Assembly: GCF_004297125.1 (NCBI RefSeq)
Contig: NZ_SCVD01000039.1
Coordinates: forward strand, 248,001 to 312,000
Reading direction: 5' to 3'
DNA: 64,000 nt
From: Phenylobacterium sp.
Lineage (GTDB): Bacteria > Pseudomonadota > Alphaproteobacteria > Caulobacterales > Caulobacteraceae
In this document: one piece after another, positions 25,304 to 34,319 of the stretch
How the letters are laid out: every line of letters begins with the position of its first letter
How positions within the stretch are numbered: the first letter of the stretch is position 1
Notes under the pieces: generated by a model
Seen by the model: the letters and a program-made list of their open reading frames with translations, nothing else
What the model was told of the DNA's origin: nothing
The model's database searches: none
Translations under genes and position numbers: made by a program

Positions 25304-26053
25304 ATGACCATCGGCAGCGAAGAAGAACTCGAAAAGCTCAGGGCCGCCGGCCGCCTGGTGGCGCGGACGCTGAAGATCATGGGCGAGGCGCTGGAGCCGG
25401 GGATCACCACCCGCGAGCTGGACCAGATCGGCCGCCGGGTCCTGGAGACCGAGGGCGCCAAGTCCGCGCCGGAGCTGACCTACAACTTCCCGGGCGCCAC
25501 CTGCATCTCGGTCGGCCCCGACGTGGCCCACGGCATCCCGGACGACCGCCAGGTGAAGGCCGGCGACCTGATCAACATCGACGTCTCGGCCGAGCTGGAC
25601 GGCTTCTTCGGCGACACGGGCGCGAGCTTCGCGGTGCCGCCGGTGACCAAGCGGGTCGAGCGCCTGTGCCGCGACGGCCGCCGGGCGCTGTGGACCGGCA
25701 TCCGGGCCGTGCGCCCCGGCGTCGGGCTGGGCGAGCCCGGCCGCCAGATCGAGGCCTTCGCGCGCCGGAACGGCTACAGCCTCGTCCAGAACCTCGCCAG
25801 CCACGGCGTCGGCGCCTCCCTGCACGAGGACCCCACCGAAATCCCGACGTGGCACGAACCGCGAGAGCGCCGCCGGATCACCGAGGGTCTGGTCTTCACC
25901 CTGGAGCCGTTTCTGTCCCTGGGCGCGGACTGGGTCGAGGAGATCGGCGACGGCTGGACCCTGCGGCCGCCGGGCGGCGAGCCCACGGTGCAATACGAGC
26001 ATACCCTGGTCGCCACGCGGAACGGCCCGGTGGTGATGACGCTGGCGGACTGA
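25304..26053 (+). CDS. map: Methionine aminopeptidase, type I
   Basis: This 249-residue cytoplasmic metallopeptidase removes the initiator Met from new proteins after deformylation. The metal ligands are visible in INIDVSAELDGFFGDTGASF (two Asp), SHGVGASLHEDPTEIP (His) and FTLEPF (Glu) plus the final Glu in VQYEHT. The length is normal for the type I enzyme without extension. It lies just after the TetR operon and before the TPR glycosyltransferase gene, 6 bases apart. Def and fmt, which act in the same pathway, are 16 kb away. Confidence 0.94.
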   Translation: MTIGSEEELEKLRAAGRLVARTLKIMGEALEPGITTRELDQIGRRVLETEGAKSAPELTYNFPGATCISVGPDVAHGIPDDRQVKAGDLINIDVSAELDGFFGDTGASFAVPPVTKRVERLCRDGRRALWTGIRAVRPGVGLGEPGRQIEAFARRNGYSLVQNLASHGVGASLHEDPTEIPTWHEPRERRRITEGLVFTLEPFLSLGADWVEEIGDGWTLRPPGGEPTVQYEHTLVATRNGPVVMTLAD

Positions 26054-26059
26054 GCCTCC

Positions 26060-27724
26060 GTGACCGACGAGGACCTCGCCGCGCTCAACGCGCGAGGGAA
26101 TGCGCTCTCCAAGCAGGGACGGCTGGGCGAGGCCCTGGCCATCTACGAGCAGGCGCTGGCTGTCGCGCCCGGCTATTTCCCCGCCGCCTTCAACCGCGCC
26201 CGCAGCCTGCTCTACCTCGGCCGTCGACGCGAGGCGCTCTCCGCCTACGAAACGGCCACAGCCCTCGACCCCGCTTCACCCGACGCCCGCGCCGGGCTCG
26301 GCCACGCCCTGGCCAGCGTCGGCCGGTGGGCCGAGGCAGCCACAGCCTACGACGTGGCCTTCTCGTTCGCCCCAGGCTATCCCCTGCTGGCCGGCTATCG
26401 CCTGCACGCCAAGATGAAGGTCTGCGCCTGGGACGGCTTCGACGACGCAGTCGCCGACCTGGAGACGCGGATCGACGCGGGTCAGCTCGCCGCCGCGCCC
26501 TTCCCGCTCGCCGCCCTGCCGATCTCCGCCGCCCGCCAGCGCCGCTGCGCCGAACTCTACGCCGCGGGCCTCGCGCCCGCCGCGCCTTTGCCCCCGCCGG
26601 CTCCGGCGCCCGGACCTCGCCTTCGGGTCGGCTACTTCTCCGCCGACCTCCACGAGCACGCCACCGCCTACCTGATGGCGGAGTTCTTCGAACTGCACGA
26701 CCGCAGGGCCTTCGAGGTCACCGCCTTCTCCTATGGCCCGGCCAGCGACGGCCCCATGCGCCGGCGCCTGAAGGGCGCGTTCGAGCGGTTCTACGACGTC
26801 AGCCGGATGGCACCGTCCCAGGTCCGCGACCTCGCGCGCGGCCTCGGCATCGACATCGCCGTCGACCTGAAGGGCTTCACCACCGATTCCCGCCCCGAGA
26901 TTTTCGCCGAGCGCCCCGCGCCGGTGCAGGTGAGCTGGCTGGGCTTCCCGATGACCACTGGGGCGCCGTTCATGGACTATGTGATCGCCGACCGGACGGT
27001 GATCCCGCCGGACCGCCGGGGCGATTTCTCCGAGGCCGTCGCCTGGCTGCCCCACAGCTACCAGCCCAACGACCGCACGCGAGAGCTCGGCCCCACCACG
27101 AGCCGCGCCGACCACGGCCTGCCGGACGACCGCTTCGTCTTCTGCAGCTTCAACGCCCTCTACAAGGTCACGCCGGCCGCGTTCTCGACCTGGATGCGTA
27201 TCCTTGACGCCGTCCCCGGCGCGGTGCTCTGGCTGCTTGAGGACGAGCCGGCCGCCGCCGCCAACCTGCGCGCCGCGGCCGCCGCGCGGGGCGTCGACGC
27301 CGCGCGGTTGATCTTCGCCGGCAAGGTGGGCCAGGCCCAGCATCTGGAGCGCCTGACCCACGCCGACCTCTTCCTCGACAGCTGGCCCTACAACGCCCAC
27401 ACCACCGCCAGCGACGCCCTGTGGGCCGGCCTGCCGCTGGTCACCCTGGCCGGCGAGACCTTCGCCGCGCGGGTCGCCGCCAGCCTGCTCCTCGCCTGCG
27501 GCCTCGCCGAACTGGTCACCACCAGCCCGGCCCGGTTCGAGGCCCTGGCCATCGCTCTCGCCCACGACCCGGACCGGCTCGCCGGCTTGCGCGCCCGCAC
27601 GGCCGAGGCCCGCGACACGGCGCCCCTTTTCGACACGCCCAAACTTGCCCGAGCCGTGGAGGACCTCTATCGGCGCATGCACGCCCGCCGGTTGGCTGGC
27701 CTGGCGCCGGAGGCTCTCGCCTGA
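26060..27724 (+). CDS. TPR plus SPINDLY/OGT-like glycosyltransferase
   Basis: The protein has 554 residues with a GTG start. Residues 1-115 form about three TPR helices (NARGNALSKQGRLGEALAIY, LGHALASVGRWAEAATAY). From about 190 the O-GlcNAc-transferase-like GT41 domain appears: LRVGYFSADLHEHATAYL, VDLKGFTTDSRPEIFAERPA, VSWLGFPMTTGAPFMDYVIA, and near 450 FLDSWPYNAHTTASDALWAG. It would transfer a sugar from a nucleotide sugar to Ser/Thr or Asn of protein targets, in the cytoplasm. The target is unknown; flagellin or surface-layer partners are possible. It follows map by 6 bases. Confidence 0.92.
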   Translation: MTDEDLAALNARGNALSKQGRLGEALAIYEQALAVAPGYFPAAFNRARSLLYLGRRREALSAYETATALDPASPDARAGLGHALASVGRWAEAATAYDVAFSFAPGYPLLAGYRLHAKMKVCAWDGFDDAVADLETRIDAGQLAAAPFPLAALPISAARQRRCAELYAAGLAPAAPLPPPAPAPGPRLRVGYFSADLHEHATAYLMAEFFELHDRRAFEVTAFSYGPASDGPMRRRLKGAFERFYDVSRMAPSQVRDLARGLGIDIAVDLKGFTTDSRPEIFAERPAPVQVSWLGFPMTTGAPFMDYVIADRTVIPPDRRGDFSEAVAWLPHSYQPNDRTRELGPTTSRADHGLPDDRFVFCSFNALYKVTPAAFSTWMRILDAVPGAVLWLLEDEPAAAANLRAAAAARGVDAARLIFAGKVGQAQHLERLTHADLFLDSWPYNAHTTASDALWAGLPLVTLAGETFAARVAASLLLACGLAELVTTSPARFEALAIALAHDPDRLAGLRARTAEARDTAPLFDTPKLARAVEDLYRRMHARRLAGLAPEALA

Positions 27725-27745
27725 AATCCCTTTTGGGACCGGTGG

Positions 27746-27774
27746 TTGACAGCCCGCCGCCCATCCACTATCCA
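27746..27774 (+). promoter_or_regulatory. Strong sigma-70-type promoter of rpmH
   Basis: TTGACA (27746-27751) is a perfect -35 box, followed after exactly 17 bases by TATCCA (27769-27774). It lies 35 bases before the rpmH start and fits high expression of the rpmH-rnpA-yidC-engB run. Confidence 0.8.
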
Positions 27775-27808
27775 CCGCCGCTCGATTTTCGACCCCGGAG
27801 CTTTCGTC

Positions 27809-27943
27809 GTGAAGCGCACTTTCCAACCGTCCCGCCTCGTGCGCGCGCGCCGTCACGGCTTCCGCCTTCGCATGTCCACGAAGAACGGTCAGAAGATCCT
27901 GGCGCGCCGCCGCGCCAAGGGCCGCAAGCGCCTGAGCGCCTAG
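27809..27943 (+). CDS. rpmH: 50S ribosomal protein L34
   Basis: This 44-residue, very basic protein is bound in the large ribosomal subunit. The family pattern MKRTFQPS, then RRHGFRLRM, then NGQKILARRRAKGRKRLS is complete. The start codon is GTG with a CGGAG ribosome site upstream. It is the first gene of the conserved rpmH-rnpA pair, preceded by a near-consensus promoter. Confidence 0.98.
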   Translation: MKRTFQPSRLVRARRHGFRLRMSTKNGQKILARRRAKGRKRLSA

Positions 27944-27968
27944 CCTCAGGCTAGCCCGAGGTGTCCGC

Positions 27969-28337
27969 GTGACGGACGCCGCCCCGCTCATCCAGAAATT
28001 GACCAAGCGCAGCGAGTTCCTCGCCTGCGCCCAGGCCCCCTCGTGCGCGAAGGGGGCCGTCGTCGTTCAGGCCAGGCCCCGCGGCGACGAGACGCCCTTG
28101 GTGCGCGTCGGCTTCACCGCCACCAAGCGCATCGGCGGCGCCGTGCAGCGCAACCGGGCCAAGCGCCGGATGCGCGAGGCCGCCCGGGCGATCCTGCCCG
28201 AATTCGCCAGCCCCGGCGTCGACTATGTGATCATCGCCCGCGGGGGCGTGCTAAAGCGCCCCTGGGCCCGTTTGCTTGACGATGTGAAAAGCGCGCTGAT
28301 AAGGCTCGCCGCCGACGGCGCGGCCCCCCAAGTCTAG
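27969..28337 (+). CDS. rnpA: Ribonuclease P protein component
   Basis: This 122-residue basic protein assists the catalytic RNA of RNase P in removing 5' leaders from tRNA precursors. The signature GAVQRNRAKRRMREAARAIL near residues 57-76 (RNR motif) and VDYVIIARGGV near 87 are clear. The start codon is GTG. It follows rpmH by 25 bases. YidD, which usually lies between rnpA and yidC, is not present; the gap to yidC is only 46 bases. Confidence 0.96.
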   Translation: MTDAAPLIQKLTKRSEFLACAQAPSCAKGAVVVQARPRGDETPLVRVGFTATKRIGGAVQRNRAKRRMREAARAILPEFASPGVDYVIIARGGVLKRPWARLLDDVKSALIRLAADGAAPQV

Positions 28338-28383
28338 ACGGCCCCGCCCCTTCTCCTCCTCGACGGAAACCCGCGTCCCGCTC

Positions 28384-30168
28384 ATGAGAGACGACAACAC
28401 CCGCAACACGATCATCTTCTTCGTGTGCGCGGCCCTCCTGCTCCTGGTCTACCAGGTGTTCGTGATCGACCCGCAGGCCAAGCGCCAGGCGGAGGAGCGC
28501 GCCCGCCAGGCGCCCGCCGCTGCGACCGCCACGGTCAATGGCCCCGCCGCGCCCTCCGTGCCGCAGGCCGTGACCCGCGACGCCGCGGTGGCCGCCACGC
28601 CACGGGTGCCGATCGCCACGCCGGCGCTGAAGGGTTCGCTGTCGCTGAAGGGCGCCCGGATCGACGACCTCTATCTCGTGAAGTACCGCGAGACGCTGGA
28701 CAAGAACTCGCCCGCCGTCGAACTGCTGCGCCCCGAGGGCACCCAGTACGCCTGGTTCGCCGACGTGGGCTGGACCGGCGCGAACATCGCCGGACTGCCC
28801 GGCCCGCAGACCGTCTGGACCCTGGCCCAGGGCTCCGTCCTCGCGCCCGGCCAGCCGGTGACCCTGACCTACGCCAGCGGCCAGGGCCTCACCTTCACCC
28901 GGGTGATCTCGGTCGACGACAAGTACATGTTCACGGTGGTCGACACCGTCGCCAACACCGGCGGTCAGCCGGTGACGCTGGCCCCCTTCGGCTCGATCCA
29001 GCGCCAGGGTGTTCCCCCGACGCTGGGCAAGAACGGCGTGGTGCATGAAGGCGGCATGGGCTGGATCGAGAAGCGCCGGCCGCTGAAGTACGCCAAGTGG
29101 CAGAAGGACGGCACCAGCCCGACCTACACCGCCACGGGCGGCTGGATCGGCATCACCGACCACTACTGGCTGGCCGCGGTCATCCCGGCCCAGAACGAGC
29201 AGATCCAGGGCCAGTACCGCCTGACCAAGGCGCCCGGCCTGAACCTGCTGGACGCCAACTACGTGGGCCAGGCCAAATCCATCGGGGCCGGCCGGCAGAT
29301 CACCCACACCATGCACGTCTTCGCCGGCGCCAAGCAGGCGCCGATGCTGAAAGACTACGAGACCAAGCTGGGCATCGCCCACCTGGACGAGGCCATCGAC
29401 TGGGGCATGCTGTGGTTCCTGACCCGGCCGGTCTCGGACTTCCTGGCCTACATCTACAAGCACGTCGGCAACTTCGGCGTCGCCATCCTGATGCTCACCG
29501 TCGTCGTGCGCCTCATCTTCTTCCCGCTCGCCAACAAGCAGTACGAGTCGATGACGAAGATGAAGAAGGTGCAGCCGGCGATGGAGGAGCTGCGCAAGAA
29601 GTACAAGGACGACCCCGCCAAGCAGCAGCAGGAGCTTCTGGCCCTCTACCAGCGCGAGAAGGTCAACCCGCTGGCGGGCTGCCTGCCGATCTTCCTGCAG
29701 ATCCCGGTGTTCTTCGCCCTGTTCAAGGTGCTGCAGCTGGCCATCGACATGCGCCACGCGCCGTTCGTGGGCTACATCAAGGACCTGTCGGCGCGCGACC
29801 CGACCACGATCTGGAACCTGTTCGGGGCGATCCCGTGGGATCCGGGCTCGGCGCCCTTCATCGGCGCCATCCTGGCCACCAGCCTGCACATCGGCATCCT
29901 GCCGATCCTCTACGGCGCGACCACCTGGCTCACCACCTCCATGAGCCCCCCGGCGCCCGACCCGATGCAGCAGCGGATCTTCCAGCTCATGCCGCTGCTG
30001 TTCACCTTCATCATGGCGCAGTTCGCGATCGGCCTGCTGGTCTACTACACGTGGTCGAACATCCTGACGGCCATCCAGCAGTACGTGATCATGCGGCGTT
30101 TCAAGGTGGACAACCCGATCGACAAGCTGATCGGCAAGATCACCGGCAAGGCCAAGGCGGCGGGATGA
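28384..30168 (+). CDS. yidC: Membrane protein insertase YidC
   Basis: This 594-residue inner-membrane insertase works alone or with SecYEG. TM1 is near residues 10-27 (IIFFVCAALLLLVYQVFVID). It is followed by an Ala/Pro-rich linker, a large periplasmic beta domain (about 75-340) and the five-TM conserved core from about 350, including KQYESMTKMKKVQPAMEELR and NPLAGCLPIFLQIPVFFALF. The core basic patch, with the Arg in VVVRLIFFPL, is present. The stop overlaps the engB start (ATGA). The domain order and length are normal for Gram-negative YidC. Confidence 0.97.
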   Translation: MRDDNTRNTIIFFVCAALLLLVYQVFVIDPQAKRQAEERARQAPAAATATVNGPAAPSVPQAVTRDAAVAATPRVPIATPALKGSLSLKGARIDDLYLVKYRETLDKNSPAVELLRPEGTQYAWFADVGWTGANIAGLPGPQTVWTLAQGSVLAPGQPVTLTYASGQGLTFTRVISVDDKYMFTVVDTVANTGGQPVTLAPFGSIQRQGVPPTLGKNGVVHEGGMGWIEKRRPLKYAKWQKDGTSPTYTATGGWIGITDHYWLAAVIPAQNEQIQGQYRLTKAPGLNLLDANYVGQAKSIGAGRQITHTMHVFAGAKQAPMLKDYETKLGIAHLDEAIDWGMLWFLTRPVSDFLAYIYKHVGNFGVAILMLTVVVRLIFFPLANKQYESMTKMKKVQPAMEELRKKYKDDPAKQQQELLALYQREKVNPLAGCLPIFLQIPVFFALFKVLQLAIDMRHAPFVGYIKDLSARDPTTIWNLFGAIPWDPGSAPFIGAILATSLHIGILPILYGATTWLTTSMSPPAPDPMQQRIFQLMPLLFTFIMAQFAIGLLVYYTWSNILTAIQQYVIMRRFKVDNPIDKLIGKITGKAKAAG

Positions 30169-30815
30169 GCGAGCCCTCCTCCAGCCCCTTCGACGCCGAA
30201 GCGCTGGAGGCGGCCCGGGTCTTCTTCGCCCATCCGGTCACCTTCATGATGGGCGCCGTGGCCATGGAGGGCCTGCCGCCGGCCGACCTGCCGGAGGTGG
30301 CCTTCGCCGGCCGGTCCAATGTGGGCAAGTCGTCGCTGATCAACGCGGTCACCGGTCGCAACCACCTGGCGCGCGCCTCCACCGCGCCCGGCCGCACGCG
30401 CGAGATCAACTTCTTCGTGGCCGACGAGACGCTGCGGCTGGTCGACCTGCCGGGCTACGGCTTCGCCAAGGTCAGCCGGGGCGAGAAGAACAAGTTCCAG
30501 AACCTGGGCCGTGCGTACCTTCGTGGCCGGCCGAACCTGAAGCGCGCCTATCTGCTGATCGACAGCCGGCACGGCCTGAAGGACGTGGACCTCGAGGCCA
30601 TGGAGGCCTTCGACCTGGCCGCCGTCTCCTACCAGATCGTGCTGACCAAGGCCGACAAGCTGAAGCCGCGCGACGTGGCCCAAACCGCCGCCGAGACGCT
30701 CCGCAAGATCGCCAAGCGCCCGGCGGCCTTTCCGCGGGTGCTGGCCACCTCGGCCGAGAAGGGCGACGGCATCCCCGAACTCCGCGCCGAGATCGTCGCG
30801 GCCTGCGCCACCTGA
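30165..30815 (+). CDS. engB: Ribosome-biogenesis GTPase EngB/YihA
   Basis: This 216-residue small GTPase is needed for 50S subunit assembly. The G motifs are AGRSNVGKSSLIN (G1, about residues 47-59), TAPGRTREINFF (G2), VDLPGYGFAKV (G3) and LTKADKLKP (G4). The start at 30165 overlaps the yidC stop; longer open frames upstream are shadows. In Caulobacteraceae I expect engB next to argB, but here four genes lie between them (30820-35075). Confidence 0.96.
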   Translation: MSEPSSSPFDAEALEAARVFFAHPVTFMMGAVAMEGLPPADLPEVAFAGRSNVGKSSLINAVTGRNHLARASTAPGRTREINFFVADETLRLVDLPGYGFAKVSRGEKNKFQNLGRAYLRGRPNLKRAYLLIDSRHGLKDVDLEAMEAFDLAAVSYQIVLTKADKLKPRDVAQTAAETLRKIAKRPAAFPRVLATSAEKGDGIPELRAEIVAACAT

Positions 30816-30819
30816 GCCC

Positions 30820-31539
30820 ATGCAAGGCGGCGTGCTCGACGTCTACATCGGCTACGACCGCCAGGAGGTCGTGGCCTATCATGTCCTGGTCCAGAGCATC
30901 CTGGAGCGCAGCTCGCGGCCGGTCCGGTTCACGCCCGTCAACCTGGCGAACCTGAAGGGGGTCTTCGCGCGCGAGGCGGCCGCGACCCAGTCCACCGAAT
31001 TCTCGTTCTCGCGGTTCCTGACGCCCTACCTGTCCGGCTACGCTGGCTGGTCGCTGTTCATGGACTGCGACATGCTGGCCCGCGCCGACATCGCCGAACT
31101 GTTCGCCCTGGCCGACGACCGCTACGCCGTCATGGTCGCCCAGCACGACTATGCGCCCCGCGACACGGTGAAGTTCCTGGATCACGTCCAGACCCGCTAC
31201 GCCAAGAAGAACTGGTCCAGCGTCATGCTGCTGAACAACGCCCGCTGCCGGGCGCTGACGCCGCAGTACGTCAACGAGGCCTCGGGGCTCCAGCTCCACC
31301 AGTTCCACTGGCTGGAAGGCGAGGACCAGGTCGGCGCCCTGCCGCTGGAGTGGAACTGGCTGGTCGGGGAGTACGACTTCAACGCCGACGCCAGGATCGC
31401 CCACTTCACCCGCGGCGGCCCCTATTTCGAGGCCTATGCCGACTGCGACTACGCCGATGAATGGCGCGCGGCGGAGGCCCGGGCGACCGCCGCCCTGGGC
31501 AAGCTCGCGCCGCCTATCGGCGACGCCACGACGGCCTGA
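30820..31539 (+). CDS. Glycosyltransferase, GT8-like
   Basis: This 239-residue soluble glycosyltransferase has a GT-A-like layout: DVYIGYDRQEVVAYHVLVQS at the start and the metal-binding Asp-x-Asp in LFMDCDMLARADI near residues 82-94. GEDQVGALPLEWNWLVGEY and AHFTRGGPYF lie in the C-terminal half. It would use a nucleotide sugar and Mn2+ or Mg2+. It begins 4 bases after engB and is followed 4 bases later by a TPR glycosyltransferase-like gene, so the two probably act together, perhaps on protein or envelope glycans. The acceptor is unknown. Confidence 0.82.
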   Translation: MQGGVLDVYIGYDRQEVVAYHVLVQSILERSSRPVRFTPVNLANLKGVFAREAAATQSTEFSFSRFLTPYLSGYAGWSLFMDCDMLARADIAELFALADDRYAVMVAQHDYAPRDTVKFLDHVQTRYAKKNWSSVMLLNNARCRALTPQYVNEASGLQLHQFHWLEGEDQVGALPLEWNWLVGEYDFNADARIAHFTRGGPYFEAYADCDYADEWRAAEARATAALGKLAPPIGDATTA

Positions 31540-31543
31540 GCCG

Positions 31544-33046
31544 ATGGACCGGGCGGCTCTCTACGCAGCCGGACTGCGGCAACTGCGCGAGCAGCGGCCG
31601 GCGGAGGCGGCGGAGACCTTCCGGCGGCTCCTGCAGATCGCGCCGGAGCATTTCGAAGGGCGGGTCGATCTGGGCGTGGCGTTGCTCTCGCTCGGCCGAT
31701 CCGCCGAGGCGGAGGCGGCCTTCCGTGAGGCGCTGGTCGCCCGCCCGGCTCACCCGATGGCGTTGAAGAACCTTGGCGTTCTGCTGATGGAGCAGTCGCG
31801 CCACGCCGACGGCCTGGCCTTGGCGGACGCCGTCCTGGCGCGAGAGCAGAACCATCGCCAGGCGCTGTTGTTGCGCGGCGCCGCGCTCGCCGGCGCGGGA
31901 CAGGTCGAGGAGGCCGTCGGAGCCTACGGGCGGGTGCTCGCCGCCCGCCCCGACGATCACGAGGCGCTGACCCAGCTCGGCCTCGCGCAAGCGGCGCTTC
32001 AGCAGTATGGCGCCGCTCTCGAGGCCCTGGACCGGGCCGTTGCGCTGCGGCCCGACGACCCCTTCGCGCGATCCCGCCGCGGCGCCCTGCGCCTGCAACT
32101 CGGAGACTTCGGCGGCTGGACCGACTACGAAGCGCGCCTCGACCTGCGCCGCTTCCTGACGCGGTCGGGGGGCATCATCACCCCGGCCATCGCCGGCCAG
32201 TTGACCCGCAGCGCGGCCGGCGCCGAAGTCCTCGCGGACCGCCGGGTGCTGCTGTTGGGCGAGCAGGGGATCGGCGACCAGCTCATGTTCGCCAGCATGA
32301 TCCCCGACGTCGCCCGCACGGCGGCCGCAGTGAGCTGCGTCTGCGACCCGCGCCTGGTGCGGCTGTTCGCGAACTCGTTCGATCAGGTCCGGTTCGACGG
32401 CCCCCTGACGGCGCAGATCCGCCGCAACGAGATCGACGCCGTCTTGGCCATGGGCAGCCTGGGCGGGATGTTCCGCACCCGGAAGGCGGATTTCCCGGGC
32501 TCGCCCTACCTGCGGCCGCGCCCGGCGATCCGCGACGCCTGGGCCCAGCGGCTCGGCCCGGCGTCGGGACGCCTGCGGGTCGGTCTATCCTGGCGAGGCG
32601 GGTTGCCCAGCACGCGGCGCAACGAGCGGTCCCTGTCGCTGGAGCAGTTGCGGCCCTTGCTCGCCCTGCCCGCCTGCGAGTTCGTCAGCCTGCAGTACGG
32701 CGAGGTCGAGGCCGAGGTCGCCGGATCCGGCGCGCCGATCCGCGCCTTTCCCCCGGCGGACATCGACGACTTCGAGGACCTCGCCGGTCTCGTCGCCAAC
32801 CTCGACGTGGTGGTCTCGGTGCAGACCGCCCTGGTCCATCTCGCAGGCGCCCTCGGCAAGTCCTGCCTGACCCTGGTCCCGCACAATCCGGAATGGCGGT
32901 ACGGGGCCCGCGGCGAGACCATGCCCTGGTACGGCGCCGTACGCCTGTTTCGCCAGGGCGAGCCCGGAGCCTGGGCGCCGGTGATCGACCAGGTCGCCGA
33001 GGCGCTGCGCGGCCTCTCGCCGGGCTCCGCGTCGATCGGCGGCTAG
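31544..33046 (+). CDS. TPR protein with FlmG/GT9-like glycosyltransferase domain
   Basis: The protein has 500 residues. Residues 1-185 hold five or so TPR repeats (GRVDLGVALLSLGRSAEAEA, NLGVLLMEQSRHADGLALAD and similar). The C-terminal half has the GT-B heptosyltransferase-like pattern seen in TPR glycosyltransferases such as Caulobacter FlmG: LLGEQGIGDQLMFASMIPDV, RVGLSWRGG near 345, and VSVQTALVHLAGALGKSC near 427, then PEWRYG. It may modify flagellin or another exported protein, the TPR part selecting the target. It is coupled to the GT8-like gene 4 bases upstream. Confidence 0.85.
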   Translation: MDRAALYAAGLRQLREQRPAEAAETFRRLLQIAPEHFEGRVDLGVALLSLGRSAEAEAAFREALVARPAHPMALKNLGVLLMEQSRHADGLALADAVLAREQNHRQALLLRGAALAGAGQVEEAVGAYGRVLAARPDDHEALTQLGLAQAALQQYGAALEALDRAVALRPDDPFARSRRGALRLQLGDFGGWTDYEARLDLRRFLTRSGGIITPAIAGQLTRSAAGAEVLADRRVLLLGEQGIGDQLMFASMIPDVARTAAAVSCVCDPRLVRLFANSFDQVRFDGPLTAQIRRNEIDAVLAMGSLGGMFRTRKADFPGSPYLRPRPAIRDAWAQRLGPASGRLRVGLSWRGGLPSTRRNERSLSLEQLRPLLALPACEFVSLQYGEVEAEVAGSGAPIRAFPPADIDDFEDLAGLVANLDVVVSVQTALVHLAGALGKSCLTLVPHNPEWRYGARGETMPWYGAVRLFRQGEPGAWAPVIDQVAEALRGLSPGSASIGG

Positions 33047-33096
33047 GCATCCGCAGCGTCACCCGGCTAACTGGCCGACAAACCCTAGAGGCCGCC

Positions 33097-34239
33097 ATGA
33101 TCCAGACCGACTCCCGCGCCGTCTTCGACGAGGAGCTGAACCTGTTCCGCGACCAGGTGCGGAAGTTCTACGACCGTGCGCTCATCCCCAACCTGGACCG
33201 CTGGGAGGCCGAGGGCATCGTCGACCGCGACTTCTGGCGGGCCTGCGGCGAGGCCGGGATCCTGTGCCCCACCGTGCCGGCCGAGTACGGCGGCCTGGGC
33301 CTGGACTTCCGCTACAACGCCGTGATCTCCGAAGAGCTGTTCTACGCGGGCTCCAGCGCCGGGATCACGCTGCAGTCGGACATCGTCGCTGACTACATCG
33401 CCAACTACGGCTCGGAAGAGCAGAAGCAGGAGTGGCTGCCGAAGATGGTCTCCGGCGAGGCGATCACCGCCATCGCCATGACCGAGCCGGGCACGGGGTC
33501 CGACCTTCAGGCCGTGCGCACCACCGCGAAGAAGGACGGCGACCACTACGTCGTCAACGGCTCGAAGACCTACATCACCAACGGCCAGAACGCCGACCTG
33601 ATCATCGTCGTCGCCAAGACCGATCCCGACGCCCGCGCCAAGGGCATCTCGCTCATCCTGGTCGAGGCCACGCGCGAGGGCTTCAAGCGCGGCCGCAACC
33701 TGGACAAGATCGGCCAGCACTCGGCCGACACCTCGGAGCTGTTCTTCGAGGACGTCCGGGTGCCTCTGACCAACTGCCTGGGCGAGGAAGGCAAGGGCTT
33801 CGCCTATCTGATGAGCCAGCTTCCGCAGGAGCGCCTGGGCATCGCCGTCCAGGCCCAGGCCGCCGCCCAGCGCGCCTTCGACGAGGGCGTGAAGTTCACC
33901 AAGGAGCGCAAGGCGTTCGGCCAGTCGGTGTTCGACTTCCAGAACACCCGCTTCACCCTGGCCGGCCTCAAGGCCAAGATGCAGGCCGGCTGGGCGCACC
34001 TGGACTGGTGCATCGCCCGTCACCTGGAAGGCAAGCTCACCGCCGCCGAGGGCTCCGCCGCCAAGCTGTTCCACACGGAGCTGCAATGGGAGGTCTGCGA
34101 CGCGGCCCTGCAGCTCCACGGCGGCGCCGGATACATGAACGAGTATCCGATCGCGCGGCTGTGGCGCGACGCGCGCGTGCAGCGGATCTACGGCGGCACC
34201 AGCGAGATCATGAAGGAAGTCGTCGCCCGGACCCTGTAG
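33097..34239 (+). CDS. Acyl-CoA dehydrogenase
   Basis: This 380-residue FAD enzyme oxidises acyl-CoA to trans-2-enoyl-CoA, passing electrons to ETF. The family signatures are complete: AIAMTEPGTGSDLQAVRTTA near residues 127-146, KTYITNGQNADL, ERLGIAVQAQAAAQRAFDEG then KERKAFGQ, and the end LHGGAGYMNEYPIARLWRDA followed by YGGTSEIMKEVVARTL. The catalytic Glu is in the YGGTSEI segment (Glu in GGTSEI). It is close to the long/medium-chain FadE-like soluble group. It is a single gene; substrate chain length is not predictable. Confidence 0.95.
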   Translation: MIQTDSRAVFDEELNLFRDQVRKFYDRALIPNLDRWEAEGIVDRDFWRACGEAGILCPTVPAEYGGLGLDFRYNAVISEELFYAGSSAGITLQSDIVADYIANYGSEEQKQEWLPKMVSGEAITAIAMTEPGTGSDLQAVRTTAKKDGDHYVVNGSKTYITNGQNADLIIVVAKTDPDARAKGISLILVEATREGFKRGRNLDKIGQHSADTSELFFEDVRVPLTNCLGEEGKGFAYLMSQLPQERLGIAVQAQAAAQRAFDEGVKFTKERKAFGQSVFDFQNTRFTLAGLKAKMQAGWAHLDWCIARHLEGKLTAAEGSAAKLFHTELQWEVCDAALQLHGGAGYMNEYPIARLWRDARVQRIYGGTSEIMKEVVARTL

Positions 34240-34319
34240 CGACGCAAAAGTCCGAAGCCCGACGCAACAAGCGGGGCCGTGCGGCGTTCTCCTGTCGTCA
34301 AGTCAGGGAGCCAGCGCAC

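Noticed and set aside
27725..28383. Possible replication origin near rpmH-rnpA
   Set aside because: In many bacteria this pair is beside dnaA and oriC, but no dnaA, DnaA-box cluster or AT-rich unwinding region is present here.
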